64,000 nucleotides of DNA from NCBI RefSeq assembly GCF_024198235.1, contig NZ_JAKCFB010000015.1, forward strand, positions 1 through 64,000. Reading direction: 5' to 3'. The translations under genes and the position numbers were made by a program. Shown piece after piece: positions 1-8,224 of this stretch (position 1 is its first letter; each line of letters starts with the position of its first letter). The DNA is from Myxococcus dinghuensis (GTDB taxonomy: Bacteria > Myxococcota > Myxococcia > Myxococcales > Myxococcaceae). Below the pieces are notes generated by a model, which was given only the letters and a program-made list of their open reading frames with translations, was not told the origin of the DNA and did not search any database.

Positions 1-126
1 GGCGCCGCCCGTCTTCGCCAGCACCTTCGTGATGGCCGCCGTCAGCGACGTCTTGCCGTGGTCCACGTGTCCGATCGTGCCGATGTTCACGTGGGGCTTG
101 TTACGCTCGAACTTCTCCTTGGCCAT
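1..126 (-). CDS. tuf: Elongation factor Tu, N-terminal fragment (cut by window edge)
   Basis: The 42 visible residues begin [20 protein letters not shown] and continue into the GTP-binding P-loop GHVDHGKTS (residues 19-27), which is diagnostic for EF-Tu. EF-Tu delivers aminoacyl-tRNA to the ribosome as a GTP complex. The rest of the gene lies beyond base 1. It sits just downstream of four tRNA genes on the same strand, the classical thr-tyr-gly-thr-tufB order, so it is probably co-transcribed with them. The Met start at 126 is universal for the family. Confidence 0.97.
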
Positions 127-143
127 GACACTCCTCTAAAAAA

Positions 144-219
144 TGGAGCCCTGAACCAGGATTGAACTGGTGACCTCATCCTTACCAAGGATGCGCTCTG
201 CCAACTGAGCTATCAGGGC
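144..219 (-). tRNA. tRNA-Thr (anticodon GGT)
   Basis: A full cloverleaf can be read on the minus strand. The acceptor stem is GCCCTGA paired with TCAGGGC, and the anticodon loop TTGGTAA lies between CATCC and GGATG. The discriminator is T and the 3' CCA is encoded. It is the last tRNA before tuf, about 18 bases upstream of that gene, and matches the position of thrT in E. coli. Confidence 0.97.
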
Positions 220-245
220 TTGGCGATGCTGTGGACTACAACGTT

Positions 246-323
<78 letters not shown>

Positions 324-330
324 TGCCGAT

Positions 331-414
331 TGGAGGGAGATGGATTCGAACCATCGAAGGCGTAGAGCCGGCAGATTTACAGTCTGCTCCCTTTGGCCGC
401 TTGGGTATCCCTCC
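331..414 (-). tRNA. tRNA-Tyr (anticodon GTA)
   Basis: This is a class II tRNA with a long variable arm. The acceptor GGAGGGA pairs with TCCCTCC. The anticodon loop CTGTAAA between GCAGA and TCTGC gives GTA. After the discriminator A at 331 the next bases are not CCA, so the tail has to be added after transcription, unlike the two tRNAs downstream. Confidence 0.96.
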
Positions 415-492
415 GAATATTTTGACAACCGACCCCTGACTACAACCCCAACTGCTCTGCCGAGGCCCTCATCCCGCGGCCTCGTCCTGCTT

Positions 493-565
493 GGCCGGCG
501 GCGGGACTTGAACCCGCGACCTACTGATTACAAATCAGTTGCTCTACCGACTGAGCTACACCGGC
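493..565 (-). tRNA. tRNA-Thr (anticodon TGT)
   Basis: On the minus strand the acceptor GCCGGTG pairs with CGCCGGC (one T-G wobble). The anticodon loop TTTGTAA closed by ACTGA/TCAGT gives TGT. The T arm GCGGG-TTCAAGT-CCCGC is complete. CCA is not encoded. It is the first gene of the array and lies about 80 bases downstream of a good sigma-70 type promoter. Confidence 0.95.
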
Positions 566-647
566 ACTCACCCGGCACCCTACCCACCGCCCTACCCTAC
601 CTCCACCGGCACCGTCAACAACCCGGCACCGATGTGCGAGGCGCGCC

Positions 648-676
648 CTTTTAGAAGTCCCCATCACTCAAGTCAA
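648..676 (-). promoter_or_regulatory. Sigma-70 type promoter of the tRNA-tuf operon
   Basis: On the minus strand TTGACT (676-671), a 17-base spacer and TAAAAG (653-648) form a close match to the housekeeping consensus. The bases after the -10 box are strongly GC-rich (GGCGCGC), the kind of discriminator found at stringently controlled stable-RNA promoters. The -35 box overlaps the last codons of rlmB, so the tRNA-tuf unit can be transcribed separately from the rimK-rlmB genes. Confidence 0.6.
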
Positions 677-1498
677 GGGGTTTGATCCCGAGTGCTGGCT
701 GGCAGGCGAGCGAGCGCTGCCCCGCTGCCGCGCGACCTCGTATAGCAGAATGCCGGCGGAAACGGACGCATTCAGTGAACCGACCTGACCTGCCATGGGA
801 ATCCGCAGGCGGTGGTCGCAGTGCTTGAGGACCCCTTCCCGGACACCGCCCCCCTCGGCCCCCACGACGAGGGCCAAGGGCCCGTCCAGCCGAGCGCTCC
901 ACATGGGCTCGGTCGCGTCCACGTCCGCCGCCGCCACCCACAGGCCCGCCGCCTTCAACTCCTCCAACGCCCGGGAGATGTTCACCACGCGGGCGATGAG
1001 CGTGTGCTCCACAGCGCCCGCGGATGCCTTGGCCACGGTGCCCGTCACCTGGACGGCCCGGTCCTTGGCGATGACGACGCCATGGGCCCCGAGCGCGTGG
1101 GCCGACCGGATGATGGCCCCCAGGTTGTGCGGGTCCTGGATGCCATCCAGCACCACCACCAGCGCCGGCCGCTTGCTGGCCTGCGCCGCCTCCAGGATGT
1201 CCTCCAGCTCCGAGTAGCGGAAGCCGCGCAGCTCCAGCACCACGCCCTGGTGGACGCCGCCCTCGGCCATCGCGCCCAGCCGCTCGCGCGTCACCTTCTC
1301 CACGCGGACGCCCGAGTCCCGGGCGCGGCTCAACAGCTCCCCGGCCGCCCGGGCACCAACCTGCCCTTCCACCATGTAGAGGCGCTCGGCCTCGTCCGGG
1401 CGGGCCCGGAGGGCCTCGAGGACCGGGTTGACTCCATGGACGAAGCGGGACTGGGACTCACCGCCCTCACGCTGACCTCGGGGGGGACGCTCACGCAT
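668..1498 (-). CDS. rlmB: 23S rRNA 2'-O-ribose methyltransferase, TrmH/SpoU family (RlmB-like)
   Basis: The 276-residue protein has the N-terminal RNA-binding SpoU domain (about 20-95) and a C-terminal SPOUT knot. Motif 1 is DPHNLGAIIRSA (122-133), motif 2 VVGAEGGGV (211-219) and motif 3 begins GSLNASVSAG (240-249). These residues bind S-adenosylmethionine and form the catalytic trefoil knot. The family methylates a guanosine ribose in the 23S peptidyl-transferase region (G2251 in E. coli); the exact site here is inferred. It starts only five bases after the preceding gene's stop, so it is probably in an operon with that gene and perhaps rimK. The first 18 residues are a basic, disordered extension. 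Confidence 0.9.
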   Translation of the reverse strand: MRERPPRGQREGGESQSRFVHGVNPVLEALRARPDEAERLYMVEGQVGARAAGELLSRARDSGVRVEKVTRERLGAMAEGGVHQGVVLELRGFRYSELEDILEAAQASKRPALVVVLDGIQDPHNLGAIIRSAHALGAHGVVIAKDRAVQVTGTVAKASAGAVEHTLIARVVNISRALEELKAAGLWVAAADVDATEPMWSARLDGPLALVVGAEGGGVREGVLKHCDHRLRIPMAGQVGSLNASVSAGILLYEVARQRGSARSPASQHSGSNPLT

Positions 1499-1503
1499 GG
1501 GAA

Positions 1504-1953
1504 CTAGAGGACCTCGACGGGGACGGAGAGGGTCTTCTGCTGACGCGCGCAGATCTTCTCGGTGCAGATGAAGAAGACCAGCTTCGCGTCCACCGAGCCC
1601 TTGCCGGCGGCCGTCGCCGTCAGGGGGACCTCGAAGCGCGGGTCCACGAACTCCTGGCCCGCCGCCTTCTTCGACACGGAGTCCTCACGGCCCAGCTTCT
1701 CCTTGGCCACCGAGACGTGCGCCCCCTTCACCTCGAGCTTCAGCGGCGCCTCGTCCGAGACGTGCGCGCCCGGCTTCGTCTTGACGGAGACCACGAACAC
1801 ACCCTTCTCCCCGGCCTTGAGCTGCGCGGAGGAGCCCTCCGTGGAGACCTCGTAGAGGCTCGCCGGGTCGACCTCGTCGGCGAGCGCGGGCGCGCCCCAG
1901 GACAGGGCCAGCAGTAGCGCGGCCACGGGAGAGAAGGTTCGGATGTGCGGCAT
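1504..1953 (-). CDS. Small exported protein with a CX4C pair
   Basis: The protein has 149 residues with a typical Sec signal peptide (residues 1-25, ending APALA) and a predicted all-beta mature part. Cysteines 130 and 135 (FFICTEKIC) lie in the last strand. That layout recalls the N-terminal domain of DsbD-type thiol:disulfide interchange proteins, but similarity is weak and I do not assign a function. The start at 1953 is chosen because GGAG lies just upstream and the signal peptide begins there; an in-frame extension to 2067 looks non-coding. It lies between rimK and rlmB on the same strand. Confidence 0.75.
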   Translation of the reverse strand: MPHIRTFSPVAALLLALSWGAPALADEVDPASLYEVSTEGSSAQLKAGEKGVFVVSVKTKPGAHVSDEAPLKLEVKGAHVSVAKEKLGREDSVSKKAAGQEFVDPRFEVPLTATAAGKGSVDAKLVFFICTEKICARQQKTLSVPVEVL

Positions 1954-2017
1954 GGGAGGGGTCTCCTGGAAGGGGGTGCTGCGTATCACGCCTGGGACGA
2001 AGAGGACGCCATTCTCT

Positions 2018-3022
2018 TCACCCCTCCCCCGTCCCGCTCCGGGGTGGACGCGCGTTGCGCTTGCCACGCGGCCCCGGCGCAGGCGTTTCGAGGGAGGACA
2101 CCGGAGTCTGCGCGGGCCCCAGATCCGGCAGGGAGACAGGGGCCTGCCCGGCCACCAGTTCCTCGGCCCGGACGATGATGGGCGTGGCCAGGTCCATCCC
2201 CGTGGCCGCCTCCATCTCCGGCAGCGCGGGGGAGCTGTTCACCTCGAAGACCTTGGGGTGACCTTCCTCCACGTCGAGCAGGTCCACCGCCGCGACCTCC
2301 AGCCCCACCAGCCGTGTCGCCTTCTCCGCCGTGGCGCGCTGGCCTGGGGACAGCTCCATGGCCTCCAGCCTCGCGCCCTTGATGAGGGTGTGCGCCAGGC
2401 GCCCGGCCCGAGGACGTCGCCGCACCGCGGCGATGGCCTTGCCCCCCACGACGAGCACACGCACGTCCTGGCTGGTGCTCTTCACGTACTCCTGCATGAC
2501 CAGGTTGTGGCCGAGCCCCAGCACCGCCTCGAGCGCGGCCTCCAACGACTGGAGGCTCTCGCACACCATGACGCCGTGCTTCTCCTGCCCCTGCAACAGC
2601 TTCACCAGCACCGGCACGCCACCGACCAGCCCCACCATCTCCTTGAGGTGCGCGGCGTCACGCGCCATCACCGTCGCGGGGATGTCGATGCCATGCGCGG
2701 ACAGGAGCTGGAGCGAGCGCATCTTGCTGCGCGACATCGCGATGGCCTGGGCGTGGTTGACGAGCGCCACACCCCCCAGCGCGAACTGGTTCACCACCGC
2801 CAGGCCGTAGGTGTTGATGGACTGGGCGATGCGCGGAACGAGGACGTCCGTGGGGGCCAGCTTCTTACGATCGTAGTAGAGCGTCGCGCTCCCCCCATCC
2901 AGGTGCATCTGCACCCGGAGAGGGTTGAGCACGCGCATCCGGTGGCCCCTCGCGCGCCCCGCCTCGACAAGGCGCCGAGTGGACGGGATGGAAGCGGAGC
3001 GCGAAAGGAGGGTGACTTTCAT
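2018..3022 (-). CDS. rimK: RimK-type ATP-grasp ligase
   Basis: The 334 residues cover the RimK pre-ATP-grasp domain (about 1-95) and the ATP-grasp fold (about 95-290). Supporting motifs are MQEYVKSTSQDVRVLVVG (176-193) and the metal-binding FEVNSSPALPEME (259-271). RimK enzymes ligate glutamate to the C terminus of ribosomal protein S6; some relatives act on other acceptors, so the substrate is inferred. A Pro/Arg-rich tail of about 35 residues follows the domain. Neighbours rlmB, the tRNAs and tuf favour a ribosome-related role. Confidence 0.85.
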   Translation of the reverse strand: MKVTLLSRSASIPSTRRLVEAGRARGHRMRVLNPLRVQMHLDGGSATLYYDRKKLAPTDVLVPRIAQSINTYGLAVVNQFALGGVALVNHAQAIAMSRSKMRSLQLLSAHGIDIPATVMARDAAHLKEMVGLVGGVPVLVKLLQGQEKHGVMVCESLQSLEAALEAVLGLGHNLVMQEYVKSTSQDVRVLVVGGKAIAAVRRRPRAGRLAHTLIKGARLEAMELSPGQRATAEKATRLVGLEVAAVDLLDVEEGHPKVFEVNSSPALPEMEAATGMDLATPIIVRAEELVAGQAPVSLPDLGPAQTPVSSLETPAPGPRGKRNARPPRSGTGEG

Positions 3023-3111
3023 GGGCGGGAGCCCCGGCCGGGCCGGAAGGCGGGGGACCTATAATCCCCGCCCCGCTCCGGGTAAAGCCGCGGGCTCCCG
3101 ACCGACCGCCA

Positions 3112-4395
3112 CTACTGCTGGCGGATGGCGCGGACCTCGACGTTCACCGGGGCCTCGGGCCGCGAGTTCTTCAGCCGCTCGCACGTCGAGCCGTTGAAGA
3201 TGACTCCCGAGCCGAGCGTCGAGTGCGCGCCCAGGACCCAGGTGTTGTCCCCGGAGGCGAGCTTCTCGCCCTCGACGTAAACGAGGATCAGCTTGGGGTC
3301 GGAGGGCATCTCCGCAGGCTCGAGCGGCACGAAGCACGGCTCGGGATTCCGGATCTCCTTGCTGATCTGCTCCAGGGCCGCAGAGAGCTCCGCCTGGTTG
3401 CCCGCCTGGAAGAACTGACGGTTGCACAGACCCGTGGTCAGGTTGCACGTATCGTTGGCGCCGCACGACGTGGGGCTCGTGCACTTGCGCTGGAAGCCAC
3501 CCGCGACCGCCATCGCCTGGAGGACATCGGGGCCATCCCCCGCTGCCGTCTCGGCGCCAAAGCCGATGACGATGGTGGTGATCTTCTTGTTGGCAAGCGT
3601 CGTCACCGCATCCACGGACGCCGTCTTGTCGAGGCAGCCACGCTTGAGGAAGGAGCTCGTGCACCCATTGTTTTCGATGGTGCACCGGCAGTTCGCCGCG
3701 TCCGTGTCGTAGGAGTACGGGTTGAACTCGTTGCAGTTGGGCAGGCCGTCCGTCAGCAGGATGACGTAGTCGTTACGGTCGTCAGACTGGAGGCTCGCCA
3801 GGTTCCCCACGTAGGCGAGACTCATGCTCGTCGGGGTGCCGCCCAGGGGCTGGCCCGTACCAAAGTTCGGGATGCCCTGAATGATCTGGTTGATGGCCTC
3901 CGCGTTCGCCACGAGCGACGCGTCATCCTCCTCCGCGGGCAGGGGCTGCCGGACCGACTGCTCGGTGGGGGCGAAGCAAGCCCCGACCCCCGAGCCGGTG
4001 GTCGCCTGGGGATAGGTCGTGAGGCCGTAGCGAACGAAGGCGCCGCTGTTCGCAAGGAACTGGGGCACAGCCGCCTGCAGCTCCGTCCAGCGCGTGGGGC
4101 AGGTGGCCGTCGGGCAGGGGTTTTCGCCGCGGCACAGCACCGTGTCCCCCTGGTTGTTCGTCACCATGCAGGACGAGCGACTCGGATCCACGGGGCCCGT
4201 CATCGATCCGGAGACGTCCACCAGCAGCATGGCGTTGGGCTTGCTGGCGAGGGCCTTGACTTCCACCGCCTTCAGCGTCGCGGCGATGGCGAGTGGCTCC
4301 ACCCGCTCGAAGTCGTACGACTGACACCCCGCCATGACGACGCTGGTGAAGGCGCCGAGGGCCAGGGCGCTCAGGAGAATCTGCTTGGCGCGCAT
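3112..4395 (-). CDS. VWA-domain lipoprotein
   Basis: The 427-residue protein starts with a lipoprotein signal whose lipobox VMAGC places the lipidated cysteine at residue 24. A von Willebrand factor A domain follows: the MIDAS motif DVSGS is at 60-64, a candidate MIDAS threonine lies in GGTPTS (about 185-190), and LLTDG is at about 213-217. Many cysteines (about 15) suggest disulfides. Such proteins are cell-surface, metal-dependent binding modules; the ligand is unknown. The start at 4395 is the Met directly before the signal peptide; a longer frame to 4533 lacks coding character. Confidence 0.85.
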   Translation of the reverse strand: MRAKQILLSALALGAFTSVVMAGCQSYDFERVEPLAIAATLKAVEVKALASKPNAMLLVDVSGSMTGPVDPSRSSCMVTNNQGDTVLCRGENPCPTATCPTRWTELQAAVPQFLANSGAFVRYGLTTYPQATTGSGVGACFAPTEQSVRQPLPAEEDDASLVANAEAINQIIQGIPNFGTGQPLGGTPTSMSLAYVGNLASLQSDDRNDYVILLTDGLPNCNEFNPYSYDTDAANCRCTIENNGCTSSFLKRGCLDKTASVDAVTTLANKKITTIVIGFGAETAAGDGPDVLQAMAVAGGFQRKCTSPTSCGANDTCNLTTGLCNRQFFQAGNQAELSAALEQISKEIRNPEPCFVPLEPAEMPSDPKLILVYVEGEKLASGDNTWVLGAHSTLGSGVIFNGSTCERLKNSRPEAPVNVEVRAIRQQ

Positions 4396-4646
4396 AGGTG
4401 ATGGATTCCTTCTGCTTCTCGTGGGGACGCGATGCTTCCGCGCGGCCGGGTTCTTCGGGGGGACGGCGTGGGGACAGAGTAACGCGTGACTCGGTCCCGA
4501 GGCTACAGCGTCCGCAGACCGTCCCCCAGCCATTTGACTGGGACTGCGACGTTACAGCGAGAGTCGACTTCGTCACCCGAGAGGACACACTCGTGGTGCC
4601 AACTGGACGACATCCACGCCTGCCCGGCCAGGCTCGAGCCTCGGAC

Positions 4647-5039
4647 CTACAGCGAGAGCATGCGAGCGCCTTGCGTCAGGCGCCACAGTGAGGCGAGCCC
4701 CATCACCTCGTCGAGCGCGGCCCGCAACGCATCCGGCTCGTAGCCGCACAGACGCACCGTCGTGTCGCAGGCGATGACCTTCGCCCCCAGCCCACGCGCC
4801 TCCTCCAGCATCTTCGCGGGCGCGGGCACCCCGAGAGCCTCTCCCCGTGCATGCTCGGCGTGCTCCACCTCCCGCTCCGGCTGACCGAAACGGCCATCCA
4901 CCAGAGCCCGCAGCGCGTCGAATGCGAAGACGAAGTACACCTCGTCCCCCATCGCCGCGGCGGTGATACCCATCGAGCTCGCCTGGAACGCGGGCTCGTA
5001 CGTTGCGTGCTGCAAGAAGAAGAAGACGCGTCCGGCCAT
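4647..5039 (-). CDS. DsrE/DsrF-like sulfur-relay family protein
   Basis: The 130-residue single-domain protein begins with a beta strand (RVFFFLQHATYE) and has alternating alpha/beta pattern typical of DsrE-like proteins. Conserved cysteines are C91 and C98 (ACDTTVRLCGYEPDAL), the position used by family members to carry persulfide sulfur. It stands alone; no dsr, tus or other sulfur-relay partner is nearby, so its substrate cannot be named. The start at 5039 lies 84 bases from the divergent HEAT-repeat gene. Confidence 0.75.
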   Translation of the reverse strand: MAGRVFFFLQHATYEPAFQASSMGITAAAMGDEVYFVFAFDALRALVDGRFGQPEREVEHAEHARGEALGVPAPAKMLEEARGLGAKVIACDTTVRLCGYEPDALRAALDEVMGLASLWRLTQGARMLSL

Positions 5040-5123
5040 CGTCCCGGCACTCTATTGTGCATCGAGCCAGAACGGGCGTCCGGCATGTACACTTGGACCT
5101 CACGCCATCAGGGGAGCGCCCTC

Positions 5124-5780
5124 ATGACCACCCCGACATTCCCCACCCTGCCCGGCTCCGCAGCCTCACCTCCCCGCGCCAAGCGCGGGCGTTGGTGGAC
5201 CGTGGCGCTGGGACTGGGGCTCGCCGTGGGCCCCGCGGGCGTCTCGGCCGCGGCGTACCGCCAGACGATGGTCGACCCGTCCGCGGGCTCCTCCGCGCAG
5301 AGCGCCCCCTCGGGCGACCTCCAGGCGCGCGTGCTGGCCCTGCTCGACGCGCCGGGAGCACCTGAGGAAGAGAGCTGGCGACGACTCGGGCCACAGGCCA
5401 TCCCCGTCCTCAGCGCCCTGGTCGTGGATGGCTCCGCGCCCGCATCTCGACGAACCCGCGCGGTGGCCCCACTCGCGTTGCTCGACCCGTCCCTGGGCGC
5501 CAACCCCCTTCAGGAAGTCCTCGCGGATGTCCACGCGCCAGCGGAGGTCCGCGTCAGCGCCGCGCAGTCACTCGGGCGATGCCTGGGGATCGGCGCCATC
5601 CCGGTCCTCACCCCGCGTCTGATGGATCAGGAGGACCAGGTGCGCGAGGCCGTCGCCGTGGCGCTCGGGCGGCTGGGCGGGCAGCAGGCCCGACTGGCGC
5701 TGGAGGAGCGCCTGCCCGTCGAGGAACGTCCGCTGGTCCGCGAAGCCCTCCAGCGGGGCCTCAGCCTCGCGGAGCCGTGA
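5124..5780 (+). CDS. HEAT-repeat protein with an N-terminal membrane anchor
   Basis: The protein has 218 residues. Residues about 24-45 are hydrophobic (WWTVALGLGLAVGPAGVSAA), a membrane anchor or signal peptide. The rest has HEAT/PBS-lyase-like helical repeats (for example QVREAVAVALGRLGG). These repeats bind proteins; no enzymatic motif is present. The start at 5124 is preferred over upstream in-frame codons because GGGGAG lies seven bases ahead of it. Confidence 0.7.
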   Translation: MTTPTFPTLPGSAASPPRAKRGRWWTVALGLGLAVGPAGVSAAAYRQTMVDPSAGSSAQSAPSGDLQARVLALLDAPGAPEEESWRRLGPQAIPVLSALVVDGSAPASRRTRAVAPLALLDPSLGANPLQEVLADVHAPAEVRVSAAQSLGRCLGIGAIPVLTPRLMDQEDQVREAVAVALGRLGGQQARLALEERLPVEERPLVREALQRGLSLAEP

Positions 5781-5828
5781 CGGCACTGGCGTGACTCGGG
5801 GCTCGCCTCGGCACGAGCCTTCCGTTAG

Positions 5829-6533
5829 ATGGGGGCCATGCGCCCCACGGTCCTCCTGTTCGATATCGATGGCACCCTCATCACCACCGGCGGGGCCGGG
5901 CGGCGCGCCATGAACCGCGCCTTCGAACAGCTCCACGGCCGCATCGACGCCTGCGACTCGTTCCACATGTCGGGCATGACGGACCGGGGCATCGTCCGCA
6001 AGGCGCTGCGCATCATCGGCGTCGAAGACAGCGAAGCCGCCATCGACACGGGCATCGCCTCGTACCTCACCTACCTGGCGGACGAGGTGGCCAAGGTCGA
6101 TGACGAGCGCTACCGCGTCTACCCAGGCATGCGAGAAGCCGTTCTCGAAGCCCGCACGCGCCCCGGCTTCGCCGTGGGCCTGGGCACCGGCAACATCCGT
6201 GAGGGCGCCCGGGTGAAGCTCGAGCGCGTGAACATCTACGACCAGTTCGACTTCGGTGGCTTCGGCTGCGACCACGAGGACCGCGTGGAGCTGATCCGCC
6301 ACGGCGCGCAGGCCGGCGCCGCGCTGCTCGGTGCCCCTCTGGCCGACTGCCGCGTCGTCGTCATCGGCGACACACCCAAGGACGTCGACGCGGCCCTGGG
6401 CATCGGCGCGGAGTGCATCGGCGTGGGTACCGGGACCTTCACCGCCGAGGCCCTCCTCGCGGCGGGCGCGCATGCCGCCTTCCCCGACTTCTCGCACCGC
6501 GAGGCGCTCGCGGTCCTGCTCGGCGAGCGCTGA
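5829..6533 (+). CDS. HAD-superfamily hydrolase (phosphoglycolate phosphatase-like)
   Basis: The 234 residues contain all four HAD motifs: DIDGT (12-16) with the nucleophile and acid/base aspartates, threonine 120 in GLGTGN, lysine 130, and GDTPKDV with D181 and D186. A helical cap lies between motifs I and II (about 20-95). The substrate cannot be read from sequence; small phosphate esters are usual for this subgroup. A second start at 5838 (MRPTVLLFDID) is equally plausible, as neither has a strong ribosome binding site. Confidence 0.85.
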   Translation: MGAMRPTVLLFDIDGTLITTGGAGRRAMNRAFEQLHGRIDACDSFHMSGMTDRGIVRKALRIIGVEDSEAAIDTGIASYLTYLADEVAKVDDERYRVYPGMREAVLEARTRPGFAVGLGTGNIREGARVKLERVNIYDQFDFGGFGCDHEDRVELIRHGAQAGAALLGAPLADCRVVVIGDTPKDVDAALGIGAECIGVGTGTFTAEALLAAGAHAAFPDFSHREALAVLLGER

Positions 6534-6601
6534 CGCCGCCCCCACTCGGAGATGCCCACCGGGTGTGGTATCTCCGCCGCCCCTTCGAGGAGCCCGTCCG
6601 C

Positions 6602-8188
6602 ATGTCGTCCACGCTCGAGTCCTATGAGCTCATCCGCTTCGCAGAGGCATTCGAGAGCCGACTCGCCACCGCCGGAGAGATGCTCACCGGCAGGCCGGGC
6701 CTCGAGGCCGAGAAGGGGTGGCTCGCCACCGCCCTGGAGCTGGTGCGCACCTCCCGGGAACCCTCCGCGGACGTCCTCGACCGGGTCAAGGACCTGCCCG
6801 AACTGGAAGAGGCCCGCGAGGAGTACGCCTTCCAGCAGCTCGGGTTGTGGGTCGACTCGCTGGAGAAGCTCCAAGCCGGAATCACCTTCACCGCCAGCAG
6901 TCGCGCGCCCGTCATCGAGGCGCTCTTCCCCCACCTGAAGTTCCCCCAGCTTCGCCGCGCGCCCCGCGACGTCATCGTCGAGTACGCCACCTCTTTCGAG
7001 CGCCGCACGCGCAGCACCTACGTGGCGCGCATCTTCGCTCGCGACGACTTCGCACTCGTGCGTCCCGTCATGGAGCAGGTCCTGACGGCCCACGCGGCCT
7101 GGCGCTCGAGTCACGAGCCCGCCCCCCTTGCCCCCGAGGTCGAGACCGTCCTGCGCGAGGAGCTCGTCGCACTGGGTCGCAAGCTCGACGTGGCCCTGCG
7201 CCAGGCACGACTGCTCTCCGAGGCCGCGCTGGTCCCCGTGCCCAGCGTCTACGAAGCCGCGGGACTCGGCCTCAAACCGAAGCGCCGCGCGGGTCGGGGC
7301 CTGGCCCTCACCGACGACGGCATCCCCGGGCTCGACTCCGAGCCCGCGGACTCCATGGAGCCCACCGAGGCCGAGCTGGCTGAAGTCGCCGCGCTCGATG
7401 CTGGAGGCCCCGAACACGACCTCGCCCCCACCGAGGCCGCTGCGTCGGACGATGACGAGACCGACCTCGACACGCCCACCGGGGACGGTTCATCCGTGGC
7501 ATCCGCGACGGACACCGAGGCCACCGCGGCGAGCGGCGCCCCCGAAGTCCACGCATCGGAGGTCGCCGCCGAAGGTGACGCGACGTCTTCCACCGAAGAG
7601 GGCGTCGGAGCGACGGCTCCCGCGCGTCCCGTCCACCGAAAGAAGGGCGTACGTGCGTCGGACGCGCCGGCGGCCGAGGTCGCGCCGGGGCGCAAGTCGG
7701 CCTCCAGCGTCGATGCCGCCCCGACCGAGGATGCGCACGAACACAGCGCTCCCTCCGACGATGCCCCCGCCTCCTCCGGACACGCGCCGGGACGCAAGCA
7801 GACGACCGCCGCCGATGCGCGGGCCTCCTCGACCGAAGACGCGCCCGCGCGAAAGCGGACCGCGAGCACCGCTTCCCCACAGGCATCGGCCCACGCCCCA
7901 GGCCGGAAGCAGGCGACCGGCGCCGACGCATTCTCCGCCGGGGAGGCATCCGCACCGAAGCGGACCGCGAGCACCGCTTCCCCACAAGCGTCGACCCACG
8001 CCCCAGACCGGAAGAATGCGACCGGCGCCGATGCACTCCCCACCGAGGAGGCATCCGCGCCGAAGCGGGCGGCCGGCGGCGAGCCCTCGCCCCGAGCCGA
8101 GCACACGCAGGAGGCCGCTCGCGCGCAGGGGCCTCGCGTGCGCAAGAAGAAGGGCGCATCCGACACCGCTGGCACCGAAACATCCTGA
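6602..8188 (+). CDS. Unknown protein with a helical N-terminal domain and a long repeat-bearing acidic/basic tail
   Basis: The first 225 or so of 528 residues look like a folded, mostly helical domain that I do not recognise. Residues from about 235 onward are low-complexity, rich in Ala, Glu, Asp, Ser and Thr with regular Arg-Lys patches. Within this tail a unit containing APKRTASTASPQAS and (A/P)DRK or GRK recurs with periods of 111 and 105 bases at DNA level. No signal peptide is seen. The start at 6602 has GAGGAG about 12 bases upstream. Such tails often bind nucleic acid or protein, but the role is not known. Confidence 0.6.
   Translation: MSSTLESYELIRFAEAFESRLATAGEMLTGRPGLEAEKGWLATALELVRTSREPSADVLDRVKDLPELEEAREEYAFQQLGLWVDSLEKLQAGITFTASSRAPVIEALFPHLKFPQLRRAPRDVIVEYATSFERRTRSTYVARIFARDDFALVRPVMEQVLTAHAAWRSSHEPAPLAPEVETVLREELVALGRKLDVALRQARLLSEAALVPVPSVYEAAGLGLKPKRRAGRGLALTDDGIPGLDSEPADSMEPTEAELAEVAALDAGGPEHDLAPTEAAASDDDETDLDTPTGDGSSVASATDTEATAASGAPEVHASEVAAEGDATSSTEEGVGATAPARPVHRKKGVRASDAPAAEVAPGRKSASSVDAAPTEDAHEHSAPSDDAPASSGHAPGRKQTTAADARASSTEDAPARKRTASTASPQASAHAPGRKQATGADAFSAGEASAPKRTASTASPQASTHAPDRKNATGADALPTEEASAPKRAAGGEPSPRAEHTQEAARAQGPRVRKKKGASDTAGTETS
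7811..8131 (+). repeat. In-frame tandem repeat in the tail of the 6602-8188 gene
   Basis: Three imperfect units start at about 7811, 7922 and 8027 (111 and 105 bases apart), each opening with GCCGAYGC. The first two share a nearly identical block reading CGGACCGCGAGCACCGCTTC. Unit lengths are multiples of three, so copy-number changes would keep the reading frame. Confidence 0.65.
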
Positions 8189-8224
8189 GCGGGCCCCACC
8201 CCGCCGCGTGAGAGGAACCCGTCC

